Shown here in pieces: positions 17,563 through 25,593 of a stretch of DNA of 64,000 nucleotides. Position numbers and translations under genes: made by a program. Origin of the DNA: BQJD01 sp965652415 (GTDB taxonomy: Bacteria; Pseudomonadota; Gammaproteobacteria; Arenicellales; CAJQKF01); assembly GCA_965652415.1 (NCBI GenBank), contig CBFGVH010000004.1, positions 1 to 64,000 on the forward strand, in the 5' to 3' direction. Under the pieces are notes generated by a model. The model saw nothing but the letters and a program-made list of their open reading frames with translations. It was not told where the DNA came from and did not search any database. Position 1 is the first letter of the stretch. Each line of letters starts with the position of its first letter.

Positions 17563-18924
17563 TCACGGGGCCGGGATGACGACCCTGACGTCGGCGCCGC
17601 CGGCGACGGCGGTACCGATATCGATCTCGCCGTCGTAGCTTTCGACGATGTCTCGCACGATGGACAGGCCGATGCCCTGTCCCGGGATCCGCTCGTCGGC
17701 ACGCACGCCGCGGCGCAGAACGTCGCGGGCCAGCGCCGGCTCGATCCCGGGACCGTCGTCGGCCACCGACAGCTCGACACCGCGCGCGCTTCGGTGCGCG
17801 CGCACGCGCACCTCGCCGGCGGTCCACTTGCAGGCGTTCTCGATCACGTTGCCGACGACCTCCATGAGATCGCCCTCGTCCATGGGCACTGTCAGGCCCT
17901 GTTCCACGTCGACCGCGAGGTGCAAGCCGCGCTCGGCATAGACCTTGCGGAGCGTGCGCACCACCTTGTCGACCACGGGGCCCACGGCGATGGGCGGGAT
18001 GTTCACGCGGCCTCCGGAGCTCGCGGCACGCTTGAGCTGGTAGTCGACGATATCGGACATGCGCCGGACCTGCTCGGCGAGCGTGACCCGCGCGCGATCG
18101 GCATCACCGTCCTCCTCGGTCAGCCCGCGCAGCACCGCGAGCGGCGTCTTCAGGCTGTGCGCGAGGTCCCCGAGCGAATTGCGATAGCGCTCGAGCGAGC
18201 GCTGGCTGCTTTCGATCAGGCGGTTGACGTTGCGGGTCAGCCCGCGAATCTCGTCCGGGTAGGCTCCCTGCACCAGCCGCTGCTCTCCCCGCTCCACCCG
18301 GTCGATCTCGCGCCCGACCCTCGACAGGGGCCTCAAGGCCCAGTGGAGGATCGACAGCTGCAGGGCCATCAGCAGGCCGACTCCCGCCGCGCTCCACAGG
18401 AAGAGGTTGCGTCGGAAACTGTCGACCTGTGCGCGGTACCGCGCCAGGTCCTCGGCGACCACGATCGTGAAACCGTGCTGCTCTCCCTCGGCCGATTCCC
18501 AGGCCACGCCGAAGCGCAGGGTGAAAAGATCGGTGCCTCCCTCGGTCCGTTCCAGCCCGAAGCGAGTCGAACCGACCGGCATCGCGTAGGCGCTCGGCTC
18601 GACCAGCGGCGAGATCGCCGACGGCGAACGCCACACGTTGCCGCCGTCGGTGTCGTAGGCGAACGCGTAGAGTCCCGACCCCACCACCGAGAAGCGCGGC
18701 TCGACCAGCCGCTCGGGAAGGTAGATATTGCCCTCGGCATCGACTTCCGCCGCGGTCAGCAACGCGTAGAGCTGGGCGTTGAGCTGCTCGCGCACCGAGT
18801 CGCGCGCGGCCTGCTCGAAGGCGTTGTGCAGCACCGCGACGGCAACGGCGGCAAACATGAGCACCACCAGCGATGCGATGGCGAGCAGGCGAGCCCTCAG
18901 TGAACTGAACAGACCGAGCGCCAC
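17563..18924 (-). CDS. Sensor histidine kinase (PhoQ-like)
   Basis: 453-residue inner-membrane kinase. TM1 is about residues 10-32, a periplasmic sensor domain runs to about 170, and TM2 is about 173-195. HAMP follows, then the HisKA box LAHSLKTPLAVLRG with phospho-acceptor His256, and an HATPase domain with N (GNVIENACKW) and G (DDGPGIE, GQGIGLSIV) boxes. GTG 18924 is preferred: it lies 14 bases after the response-regulator stop and places TM1 at the N-terminus. The arrangement and the EEDGDADRARVTLAEQVRRM linker resemble PhoQ. The signal is unknown; PhoQ proteins sense divalent cations, acidity or cationic peptides. Confidence 0.88.
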   Translation of the reverse strand: MALGLFSSLRARLLAIASLVVLMFAAVAVAVLHNAFEQAARDSVREQLNAQLYALLTAAEVDAEGNIYLPERLVEPRFSVVGSGLYAFAYDTDGGNVWRSPSAISPLVEPSAYAMPVGSTRFGLERTEGGTDLFTLRFGVAWESAEGEQHGFTIVVAEDLARYRAQVDSFRRNLFLWSAAGVGLLMALQLSILHWALRPLSRVGREIDRVERGEQRLVQGAYPDEIRGLTRNVNRLIESSQRSLERYRNSLGDLAHSLKTPLAVLRGLTEEDGDADRARVTLAEQVRRMSDIVDYQLKRAASSGGRVNIPPIAVGPVVDKVVRTLRKVYAERGLHLAVDVEQGLTVPMDEGDLMEVVGNVIENACKWTAGEVRVRAHRSARGVELSVADDGPGIEPALARDVLRRGVRADERIPGQGIGLSIVRDIVESYDGEIDIGTAVAGGADVRVVIPAP

Positions 18925-18937
18925 GCCGCGCCCGCCG

Positions 18938-19618
18938 TCAGTCGTCGAGGGTCGGGTTGAGGCGATAGCCGCGTCCGCGAAGGGTCTGGATCGGGTTGAT
19001 GACGCCGTCGGGATCAAGCTTCTTGCGCAGGCGGCCGATGAACACCTCGATGACGTTGCTGTCCCGGTCCCGGTCCTCGTCGTAGATGTGCTCGACCAGC
19101 TCCGACTTCGACACGACCTTGTTGCGATTGAGCACGAGGTAATGCAGCAGCCGGTATTCGAACGCGGTGATTTCCACGGACCTGCCGTCGACGCTGACTT
19201 CCTGGCTGGCGGTGTCCAGGGCGATCGGCCCGGCGCGCACCGTCGACTCGGCGACGCCGGCGCTTCGGCGTATCAGCGCGCGCAGCCTCGCCGACAGCTC
19301 CTCGAAGTGGAAGGGCTTGGTGAGATAGTCGTCGGCACCGGCCTCCAGCCCCTCGACCTTCTCCTGCCAGCGCGAACGCGCGGTCAGGATAAGAATCGGG
19401 AAGGTATGCTCCTCGCGCCTCAGCGTGCTGATCAACTCGATGCCCGAGATGCCCGGCAGGCCGATGTCCACCACGGCGACGTCGATCGGGTACTCGCGCC
19501 CGAAATACAGGCCGTCGTCGCCGGTGGTCGCGCTGTCCACGGCGTAACCCTCGGCCCGCAGCCGCTCGGTGAGCTGGCGATTGAGTTCGACCTCGTCCTC
19601 GACGATCAGCACGCGCAT
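18938..19618 (-). CDS. OmpR-family response regulator (PhoP-like)
   Basis: 226-residue transcription factor. The receiver domain has the acidic pair E7/D8, phospho-acceptor Asp51 (VVDIGLPG) and a conserved Lys in LTKPF. The C-terminal OmpR winged helix has EITAFEYRLLHYLVLNRNKVVSKSELVEHIYDEDRDRDSNVIEVFIGRLRKKL, close to PhoP-type sequences. It is the first regulatory gene and is co-transcribed with the kinase. A small PepSY protein lies seven bases upstream on the same strand. Confidence 0.92.
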   Translation of the reverse strand: MRVLIVEDEVELNRQLTERLRAEGYAVDSATTGDDGLYFGREYPIDVAVVDIGLPGISGIELISTLRREEHTFPILILTARSRWQEKVEGLEAGADDYLTKPFHFEELSARLRALIRRSAGVAESTVRAGPIALDTASQEVSVDGRSVEITAFEYRLLHYLVLNRNKVVSKSELVEHIYDEDRDRDSNVIEVFIGRLRKKLDPDGVINPIQTLRGRGYRLNPTLDD

Positions 19619-19625
19619 GGCTCGC

Positions 19626-19889
19626 TCAATCCTTGCCGGGGTCCACGGTCAGGACCTTGATGACGCCGTTCGAGAGGATCTTCACGCGCACCGTGTAGCC
19701 GCCCGGTCCCTTGATCGGCGTGGCCGAAAGCACCCTTCCCTTGTAGCGCTTGTTGATCTGCGACACGGCACGCTCGACCGCCTCGTCGGGACTGGCGATG
19801 CGCTTGTTGTCACCCCTGCCGTTCGAATCCAGCGCCTGCGCCTGGGCGCCGGCGGCGATCAGAGCGAGCACGATCAGCACTCGGATCAT
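19626..19889 (-). CDS. PepSY-domain small secreted protein
   Basis: 87 residues with a signal peptide (MIRVLIVLALIAAGAQAQA). A single PepSY-like domain follows: ASPDEAVERAVSQINKRYKGRVLSATPI, then YTVRVKILSNGVIKVLTVDP. PepSY domains are periplasmic and are thought to inhibit proteases or modulate sensors. Genes like this often precede PhoPQ-type systems in Gammaproteobacteria, so it may modulate the kinase. ATG 19889 has a GGGGGA ribosome-binding site and starts the signal peptide cleanly. Confidence 0.8.
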   Translation of the reverse strand: MIRVLIVLALIAAGAQAQALDSNGRGDNKRIASPDEAVERAVSQINKRYKGRVLSATPIKGPGGYTVRVKILSNGVIKVLTVDPGKD

Positions 19890-19964
19890 CAGTCCCCCCG
19901 AACCTTTCCCGTTGGTGCGCGGCATTATAGCGCCAGGGTCCGCCGGCCACTACCGAGCGGACTG

Positions 19965-20507
19965 CTACCAGGCCGGAGTGACATCGACGCGCACACGCAG
20001 TCGGTCGCCGGGGTCGTGATCCATCCGCGTCGTGTAGTCGCGGCCATGATACCGGTACGTCACGTCGTAGCCGTCGATGCGCTCCTCGTCGTGCACGTCG
20101 TGGACGGTGCGGCAGCGACGCTCGACCGTCTGGTAGGTGCGGCCGTACGGGGCCATGCGGCGGTTCTTGTAGTCGTGGCCGAGGGACCCGCCGAGCACCG
20201 CGCCGGCCACCGTCGCCACATCCCGACCGCTGCCGCTGCCGAACTGGTTGCCCACGGCAGCGCCGAGGATGGAGCCGAGAATTTCCGGGGTGTACGTGCG
20301 CGGCGCAGGCTCGGTGACGGTCACCGTCTCGTCCCGGCACTGCCGGCGCGGGGTTTCGACGCGAACAACTCGCACCACGGGCTCGACCGAGGTGACGCGG
20401 GCGTAGTCGGTGTAGGCGGTGCCGGGTGCTGCGGCAAGGACCGGGGACGCGAGCAGCAGAACCGCGGCCGCCGCGCCCGGCAGGAGGTGTTCAATTGGCG
20501 TCTTCAT
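19965..20507 (-). CDS. Glycine-zipper 2TM-domain envelope protein
   Basis: 180 residues with a Sec signal peptide ending at VLA-AAPG. There is no lipobox Cys, so it is not an obvious lipoprotein. The core ILGSILGAAVGNQFGSGSGRDVATVAGAVLGGSLGHDY is a glycine-zipper 2TM domain of the SlyB/Rick_17kDa type. Two Cys (RQC, RRC) flank it, and the C-terminal part resembles the YRYHGRDYTTRMDHDPG motif of RcnB/SlyB-like outer-membrane proteins. SlyB is a PhoP target in enterics, so its place beside a PhoPQ-like system is suggestive. A GGAGACGACAGC leader supports the start. Confidence 0.85.
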   Translation of the reverse strand: MKTPIEHLLPGAAAAVLLLASPVLAAAPGTAYTDYARVTSVEPVVRVVRVETPRRQCRDETVTVTEPAPRTYTPEILGSILGAAVGNQFGSGSGRDVATVAGAVLGGSLGHDYKNRRMAPYGRTYQTVERRCRTVHDVHDEERIDGYDVTYRYHGRDYTTRMDHDPGDRLRVRVDVTPAW

Positions 20508-20520
20508 GCTGTCGTCTCCT

Positions 20521-20540
20521 CGGGAACGGGGCCGTTCCCG
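20521..20540. repeat. Palindromic hairpin upstream of the glycine-zipper gene
   Basis: CGGGAACGG and CCGTTCCCG are perfect 9-base inverted arms with a two-base centre, ending about 13 bases before the glycine-zipper start codon, just above its ribosome-binding site. It may be a dimeric repressor operator or a leader hairpin affecting translation. Confidence 0.45.
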
Positions 20541-20704
20541 ATCCGGTGGTTCCGTCGCGATTGCCTCGAGATCATAGCGGCGCCCGCTGAATCGTCACTG
20601 AACCGGGCTCGATGCTGGTATTTTTCGCCTGGCCGTTGATAATAGCGCCTGCGGGCGGCAGACTCCGGGTGGACCGCCCTTAAGTCACCAGAAGGACCCC
20701 AGCC

Positions 20705-21301
20705 ATGTTGTTTTCTTCACGTTCGCTCGCCGGGCGCGGCCTGCTCGCGGGGCTCGCCGCCCTGTTCCTTTGCCTCGCCGGGACCGCCGGCGCCGAGACC
20801 TTCACCGGTGGCGTGCCCCTATCGCCGCAGCCCGATTCGGCGACCCTCAAGCCGGGGCTGGCCGTGAACTACTTCTACAGGTACTTCGACCATATCGACG
20901 AACTCGACGGCCTCGACGGCGGCAAGCCGGGCGATGCGCTGACGAATCTCGACCACGTCGCCTTCGAGGACGGCAAGGTGCTGACCACCAGCCAGCCTAT
21001 GGGAGTCGGTGCCCACATCCGCGGCCTGATCCATCTCGACAAGCCCGGTACCTACACGTTCCGCCTGCAGTCGAACGACGGGGTCAAGCTGTTCATCGGC
21101 GGCGTATTCATGCACGTCGACCCGGAGATCCACGCGGCCCGCTGGTCGCCGGACCTGGCCTACGAAGTCACCGAACCGGGCTGGTACGACTTCACCCTCG
21201 ACTACTACCAGCGCAAGGGCACCTCGGCGCTCAGGCTGGTCTGGATCGCGCCGGGGGGCGAAGAGGAGATCGTGCCGCCGGAGGCGTTCGCCTACCGCTA
21301 G
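20705..21301 (+). CDS. Secreted PA14-domain protein
   Basis: 198 residues with a Sec signal peptide (residues 1-29, ending GTAGA-ET). Most of the rest is a single PA14-like beta domain: GLAVNYFYRYFDHIDEL, GAHIRGLIHLDKPGTYTFRLQSNDGVKLFIGGVFMHVDPEIHAARWSPDLAYEVTEPGWYDFTLDYYQRKGTSALRLVWIAPGG. PA14 domains bind carbohydrate or serve as scaffolds in secreted enzymes and adhesins. No catalytic domain is attached, so it is probably a small extracellular or periplasmic binding protein. It converges with the retropepsin-like gene, overlapping by four bases. Confidence 0.85.
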   Translation: MLFSSRSLAGRGLLAGLAALFLCLAGTAGAETFTGGVPLSPQPDSATLKPGLAVNYFYRYFDHIDELDGLDGGKPGDALTNLDHVAFEDGKVLTTSQPMGVGAHIRGLIHLDKPGTYTFRLQSNDGVKLFIGGVFMHVDPEIHAARWSPDLAYEVTEPGWYDFTLDYYQRKGTSALRLVWIAPGGEEEIVPPEAFAYR

Positions 21302-21801
21302 CGCCGCAGGATCAGTTGCCCGTCGCGCTGCACCAGTTCCAGGTCGCGCAGGAACGACATGCCGAGCAGCACGATCGACTCGTCGATGCCGGGGCTGAGC
21401 ACCGCCGCGACGTCCTCGAGCCGGATCGGGCCGATGGCGATCGAATCGATGGTCGTGCGTGCCCCGCGCACGACGCCGTTGGCGGTCGACAACGTCACCG
21501 GGGCCCCCGGCCGAAGCCCCAGCCGCCGGCCGGTTGCCTCGGACATGGCGACGTCGGTCGCACCGGTGTCCACCAGGAACCGGATCGGCTCGCCGTTCAC
21601 TTCGCCAGTGGCGACGTAGTGCCCCGAGCGGTTGCGCCGCAGCACCACTTCCTGTTCCCCGCTCTCGGCGACGTTGACCACGGGCTCGGCGTTGGGGTTG
21701 AACTGGCGTTCGAGTTCACCCTGGAACAGCCACGCCACGAGGGCCAGGAATACCACCCAGGCGCCGAAAACCATCCCCTTGCCAATACGCGCGGTAGCCA
21801 T
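21298..21801 (-). CDS. Retropepsin-like (clan AA) membrane aspartic protease
   Basis: 167 residues. One N-terminal TM helix (about 10-28) anchors the protein, followed by a single retropepsin-like domain with catalytic FLVDTGATDVAMS and the hydrophobic-hydrophobic-Gly motif LLGMSFLRDLEL. This is the TIGR02281-type family, which would dimerise to form an active site. The target is unknown. It is downstream of slcC by about 128 bases, on the same strand. The frame is open far upstream, but ATG 21801 gives a normal protein. Confidence 0.85.
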   Translation of the reverse strand: MATARIGKGMVFGAWVVFLALVAWLFQGELERQFNPNAEPVVNVAESGEQEVVLRRNRSGHYVATGEVNGEPIRFLVDTGATDVAMSEATGRRLGLRPGAPVTLSTANGVVRGARTTIDSIAIGPIRLEDVAAVLSPGIDESIVLLGMSFLRDLELVQRDGQLILRR

Positions 21802-21929
21802 CAGCGGGAAGATGCGACGGCCCCCGGCCGCCCCGGGCTCGTTGAACGGAACCGATTGAACATGCACGTGATGTGGGGCCGGCCCAAGGCCCGCGCAAGG
21901 CTCGCCCGCACGGCCGCCGATGGCGTGGC

Positions 21930-22934
21930 TCAGGCGGGTTCGCCGAACCGGTCCAGCAGTTCTCGCGGCAGCGCGATACCCTGCGCCGCCGCCCTTGCAC
22001 GCGCCTCGAGCCGGCGCGAGCCGGGCAGGCGCACGCCGGGCTGGGCCATCATGGCGCCGATCAGCGCTTCGAGGCGGTCGGCGAACGCGCCGCCCGAAAA
22101 CACGGCCGGATCGAAGCCGATCAGCAGCTGGCCAACCCCGGGGGGCTCGCCCTCGGCGTCGAAGAACGACGAGGCCTCGTAGCCGAAGTTGGCGCCGGTC
22201 AGCGCGGCGGCGAGGATCTCCACCATCATGACCAGGGCCGAGCCCTTGGCATCGCCGATGGGCAGCATGGTTCCCGCCATGGCGGCCGCGGCATCCGTGG
22301 TCGGACGCCCTTCGGCGTCCAGCGCCCAGCCCGGCTCGATCGCCTCGCCCTTCGCCGCCGCCACCATGATCCTGCCCCGCGCCACCTTGCTCAACGAAAG
22401 ATCGATGACGAGGGGCGGGTCGGCGGCGCGCGGGGCCGCGAAGGCGATCGGGTTGGTGCCGAACAGGCCGGCGCTGCCGCCCCACGGCGCGATGGCGCGG
22501 GGACTGTTGCCGAAGCCCAGCGCAACCAGCCCGCGTTCGGCGAGCCGTTCCACGTGAAATCCGGCCTGGCCGAAGTGATGAGAGCGGAAAACCCCCGCGG
22601 AGGCGATGCCGGTCGTTCGTGCATGCTCTGCGACGCGGTCGATGGCGAGGTCCATGGCCGGGAAGGCGAAGCCGCATGCCGCGTCGATGCGCACCGCGGC
22701 GGCCGACTCCTGCACCACTGTCGGCTCGGCAAAGCCGTCGACCTTGCCGGACGCCGCCTGGGCGGCGTAGGACGGCAGCCGCGACAGGCCGTGCCCCTTC
22801 TGGCCGTCCGCCTCGGCAGCGACCAGGGCGCGGGCCACGCTGGCGGCGTTGGCCCTCGAGGTATCGTGCCGCTCGAGCGCCCGGGCGACGAATCGTTGGG
22901 CCTCGTCGAGATCGACGATTACGGAGTCGTTCAT
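21930..22934 (-). CDS. slcC: (R)-sulfolactate dehydrogenase, Ldh_2/ComC family
   Basis: 334-residue NAD(P)-dependent malate/L-lactate/sulfolactate dehydrogenase family member. It has KGHGLSRLPSYAAQAASGKV, the catalytic-region FRSHHFGQAGFHVERLAERG, GTNPIAFAAP and DAKGSALVMMVEILAAALTGA. In Chromohalobacter SlcC oxidises or reduces one sulfolactate enantiomer via sulfopyruvate. The assignment rests on its operon with slcD and suyAB; alone, the sequence would be called a generic Ldh_2 dehydrogenase. It overlaps slcD by ATGA (22931-22934). Confidence 0.85.
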   Translation of the reverse strand: MNDSVIVDLDEAQRFVARALERHDTSRANAASVARALVAAEADGQKGHGLSRLPSYAAQAASGKVDGFAEPTVVQESAAAVRIDAACGFAFPAMDLAIDRVAEHARTTGIASAGVFRSHHFGQAGFHVERLAERGLVALGFGNSPRAIAPWGGSAGLFGTNPIAFAAPRAADPPLVIDLSLSKVARGRIMVAAAKGEAIEPGWALDAEGRPTTDAAAAMAGTMLPIGDAKGSALVMMVEILAAALTGANFGYEASSFFDAEGEPPGVGQLLIGFDPAVFSGGAFADRLEALIGAMMAQPGVRLPGSRRLEARARAAAQGIALPRELLDRFGEPA

Positions 22935-23866
22935 GGACGGCGCCGATCCAGCACGCGGCGCACGTTGTCGGCGGTCACCCGGCTCACACGCACGTTGGAT
23001 TCGTTGGTGACCCCGGCGACGTGCGGAGTCAGCACGAGGTTCGGCACTCCTTCGAAGCGCCGCGCCGCCTCGCCGGCCAGGGGCTCGGATTCGAACACGT
23101 CCAGGGCCGCGCCCGCGATTTCGCCGGAGAGCAGGGCCTCGGCCAGCGCCGCCTCGTCCACGACGCCGCCGCGGGCGGTATTGACCAGGACGGCCTCGCG
23201 TTTCATGCGGCCCAGCTCCGCGGCGCCGACCAGGCCGCGGGTCTCGTCGGTCAGCGGAACGTGAATGCTGACGATGTCCGACTGCGCGAGCAGCTGGTCA
23301 AGTGTGTCCAGGCGACCCGCGCCGGCGAGGTTCACGCCGTCGGCGAGGTGGGGATCGTACGTGGCCACGGTCATGCCGAACGCGCGGGCCCGGTGAGCGG
23401 TTTCCCGCGCGATGCCGCCGAAGCCGACGAGGCCCAGGGTGCGCCCGCTGAGTTCGCCGCCGATGCCCGCGCTGCGCGGCCAGGCGCCCACGACGACCTC
23501 GCCCGATCGCAGGAACACGGGCCTGATCAGCAGCATCGCGGCGGCGATGACGTACTCGGCGACAGCCACGTCGTTGGCGCCGCCGGCCGGACAGACCTCG
23601 ACGCCGCGGCGCGCGCAGGCGTCAAGATCGATATTGTCGAGGCCCACGCCGAGGCGGCCCACCACTTCCAGCGCGGGCGCCGCGTCCAGCAGCGCCTCGT
23701 CGACGCGGGTTCGGTTGCGTACCACCAGGGCGCGCGCACCAGGCAGCAGTGAGACCAGGCGTTCGCCGTCGTCGACCAGCGCGGGATCGTAAACGACGCG
23801 GTAGTCGCCGGCCAGGGAGTCGACCACCGGGCGGTCCATGAACTCGGTGATGACGATGTCGCTCAT
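22931..23866 (-). CDS. slcD: (S)-sulfolactate dehydrogenase, D-2-hydroxyacid dehydrogenase family
   Basis: 311-residue NAD-dependent enzyme. The Rossmann motif is LGLVGFGGIARETA near residues 144-157. The catalytic triad is carried by the Arg of NTARGG, the Glu of FESEPL and the His of LTPHVAG. GGANDVAVAEYVI is typical of phosphoglycerate-dehydrogenase relatives. With SlcC it racemises sulfolactate so that SuyAB receives the (R) form, as known from Chromohalobacter. It sits 28 bases after suyB. Confidence 0.87.
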   Translation of the reverse strand: MSDIVITEFMDRPVVDSLAGDYRVVYDPALVDDGERLVSLLPGARALVVRNRTRVDEALLDAAPALEVVGRLGVGLDNIDLDACARRGVEVCPAGGANDVAVAEYVIAAAMLLIRPVFLRSGEVVVGAWPRSAGIGGELSGRTLGLVGFGGIARETAHRARAFGMTVATYDPHLADGVNLAGAGRLDTLDQLLAQSDIVSIHVPLTDETRGLVGAAELGRMKREAVLVNTARGGVVDEAALAEALLSGEIAGAALDVFESEPLAGEAARRFEGVPNLVLTPHVAGVTNESNVRVSRVTADNVRRVLDRRRP

Positions 23867-23894
23867 GGCCGGCTTGCCGCGCCGTCGGCTTTCG

Positions 23895-25070
23895 TCAGGC
23901 GCTCTCGTAGAGCCGGGTCAGCACGAACTCGCGATGGCCGAGCGACTCCGCCGCCGTCAGGCGGCCATTGGCGGTGCGCAGCATCATCTCGAGCAGCGCG
24001 TCGCCCGCCTCGTCAGGCGTCATCTCCTTGCGCAGGAGTCCGGACACGTCGACGTCGACGTGCTCGCTCATGGTGCGCACGGTACGCGGATTGGCGCACA
24101 GCTTGATCACGGGCAGCACGGGGTTGCCGATGATGTTGCCCTGGCCGGTGGGAAAGAAGTGCACCACGAAGCCCGAGGCGGCGCACAGGGTGACCATCTC
24201 GGCCGCGGCGCTGGAGGAGTCCATGAACCACAGCCCCGGCCCGGTGGGCATCTCGGCCTTGTCCAGCACGCCGTCGACCAGGCATTTCCTGCCGATCTTC
24301 TGGATGTTGCCGAGCGCCTTCTCCTCGATGGTGGTCAGGCCGCCGGCGATGTTGCCCTTGGTGGGCTGGGAATCGGACAGGTCGTTGGTCTTGTGGCGGT
24401 TGATCATGTCCTGGTAGCGGTTGAACATGAACATGAAGCGATCGCGCACCGCGTCGTCGCGGCAGCGCTCGGCCACCAGGTGTTCGCCGCCGGTGATCTC
24501 GGAAGTCTCGCCGAACAGCAGCGTCACACCCTTGTCGTACATCTTGTCGAAAGCGTTGCCTACCGTAGGGTTCGAGCCGCAGCCGGAGGTCGTGTCGGAC
24601 TCGCCGCACTTGGTCGACACCCACAGCTCCGCCAGCGGGGCTTCCTCGCGCTGCTTCTCCGACGCCCACTGCACGTACTCCTTGGCCGCCTTCGAGGCGC
24701 GCATGATGGTGTCGTGGTCGCCGTGCAGCTCGATGCCGAAGCCGGTGACCGGCTTGCCGGTGGCGGCGATGCCGTCTACGACGCGCCGGGTCCACTGCTC
24801 CTCGATGCCGATCACCACCACGGCGGCGACGTTGGGATTGGCCCCGGTTCCGATCAGGGTGCGAAAGTGCAGCTCGAGGTCCTCGCCGAACTGCAGGCGC
24901 CCATACGGATGGGGAATCGCCATGGCGCCCTTGATGTTGTTGGCGACCGCCTCGCAGGCGGCGTTCGACAGGTCGTCGACCGGCAGGATGATGACGTGAT
25001 TGCGCACACCGACACGGCCGTTTTCGCGGCGGTAGCCGAGGAATGTTGCGTTGTCGAGATCGATGGACAT
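23895..25070 (-). CDS. suyB: (R)-sulfolactate sulfo-lyase, large subunit
   Basis: 391-residue UxaA/altronate-dehydratase-like catalytic subunit that cleaves (R)-sulfolactate to pyruvate and sulfite. Conserved segments include FLGYRRENGRVGVRNHVIILPVDDLSNAA, STKCGESDTTSGCGSNPTVGNAFD, GNIAGGLTTIEEKALGNIQKIG and MDSSSAAAEMVTLCAASG. These carry the Cys and acidic residues of the iron-dependent family. ATG 25070 has GGAGAG seven bases upstream. It lies 40 bases after suyA. Confidence 0.92.
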   Translation of the reverse strand: MSIDLDNATFLGYRRENGRVGVRNHVIILPVDDLSNAACEAVANNIKGAMAIPHPYGRLQFGEDLELHFRTLIGTGANPNVAAVVVIGIEEQWTRRVVDGIAATGKPVTGFGIELHGDHDTIMRASKAAKEYVQWASEKQREEAPLAELWVSTKCGESDTTSGCGSNPTVGNAFDKMYDKGVTLLFGETSEITGGEHLVAERCRDDAVRDRFMFMFNRYQDMINRHKTNDLSDSQPTKGNIAGGLTTIEEKALGNIQKIGRKCLVDGVLDKAEMPTGPGLWFMDSSSAAAEMVTLCAASGFVVHFFPTGQGNIIGNPVLPVIKLCANPRTVRTMSEHVDVDVSGLLRKEMTPDEAGDALLEMMLRTANGRLTAAESLGHREFVLTRLYESA

Positions 25071-25110
25071 GGAATTTCTCTCCGGGATGTTCGTGCGTTT
25101 GCGGCTTCGG

Positions 25111-25392
25111 CTACCAGCGCTTGGTCTTGATGTTGTGCACGTGGGCGTGCTCGCCGAGGCCAATGTCGGCGACCACCCGTCCGATGTCCACGCCGTACTT
25201 GATCACCGTGTCGCCTTCCTTCAGCGGCTTTATCGCAAGCTTGTGGCCGATGGGAATGTCGCCGGCGGCCTTGAACTGGATCTCCCTGTCCTGGTCCATG
25301 ATCCAGCCGGTCAGCTCGTCGCCGGCATTTACGCCTTCGACGACGACCACGCCGACGGAATCGTTCTCGTCATGCACCACGAACTGGATCAT
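25111..25392 (-). CDS. suyA: (R)-sulfolactate sulfo-lyase, small subunit
   Basis: 93-residue SAF-domain protein, the small subunit of the sulfo-lyase. It has IQFVVHDENDSVGVVVVEGV, FKAAGDIPIGHKLAIKPLKEGDTVIKYGVDIG and a C-terminal HAHVHNIKTKRW as in UxaA N-terminal domains. A GTG two codons upstream is possible, but ATG 25392 has AGGAGG exactly six bases before it. It is the first gene of the suyAB-slcDC operon, directly behind a strong promoter. Confidence 0.92.
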   Translation of the reverse strand: MIQFVVHDENDSVGVVVVEGVNAGDELTGWIMDQDREIQFKAAGDIPIGHKLAIKPLKEGDTVIKYGVDIGRVVADIGLGEHAHVHNIKTKRW

Positions 25393-25449
25393 CTGCACCC
25401 TCCTGAGGTTGAACCCGGCTGCCCGGGAGCGGGGATTGTCGATGCGGGA

Positions 25450-25478
25450 ACTATAGGCGAAGCGTTGAGTCTTGTCAA
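25450..25478 (-). promoter_or_regulatory. Promoter of the suyAB-slcDC operon
   Basis: On the minus strand, consensus -35 TTGACA (25473-25478) and -10 TATAGT (25450-25455) are 17 bases apart, about 55 bases before the suyA start. The -35 ends five bases from the 32-bp palindrome. It overlaps the -35 of the divergent regulator promoter, so both directions share one TTGTCAA core. Confidence 0.7.
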
Positions 25479-25500
25479 TATACTCAGATAACTCTTATAT
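25472..25500 (+). promoter_or_regulatory. Promoter of the GntR regulator
   Basis: On the plus strand, -35 TTGTCA (25472-25477) and -10 TTATAT (25495-25500) are 17 bases apart. The -10 lies at the centre of the perfect palindrome, so a bound regulator would block its own transcription. Confidence 0.6.
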
Positions 25501-25514
25501 AAGAGTTATCTGAG
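25483..25514. promoter_or_regulatory. Perfect 32-bp palindrome, probable operator of the GntR regulator
   Basis: Each half is CTCAGATAACTCTTAT reading inward; the second half is its exact reverse complement, with no mismatch and no spacer. It sits between the divergent suyA and GntR genes, covers the regulator's -10, and abuts the suy -35 on the upstream side. Within each arm AGATAACT is a plausible half-site. GntR/HutC proteins bind as dimers to palindromes, so this is the likely operator. Confidence 0.75.
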
Positions 25515-25593
25515 ATACTCTAGTGTGTATTCCTGTGTTATATTGGCGGCGAGCCGGGTCTTCCGATCCGGCAGCCCAGCGGAGACCAGGACC

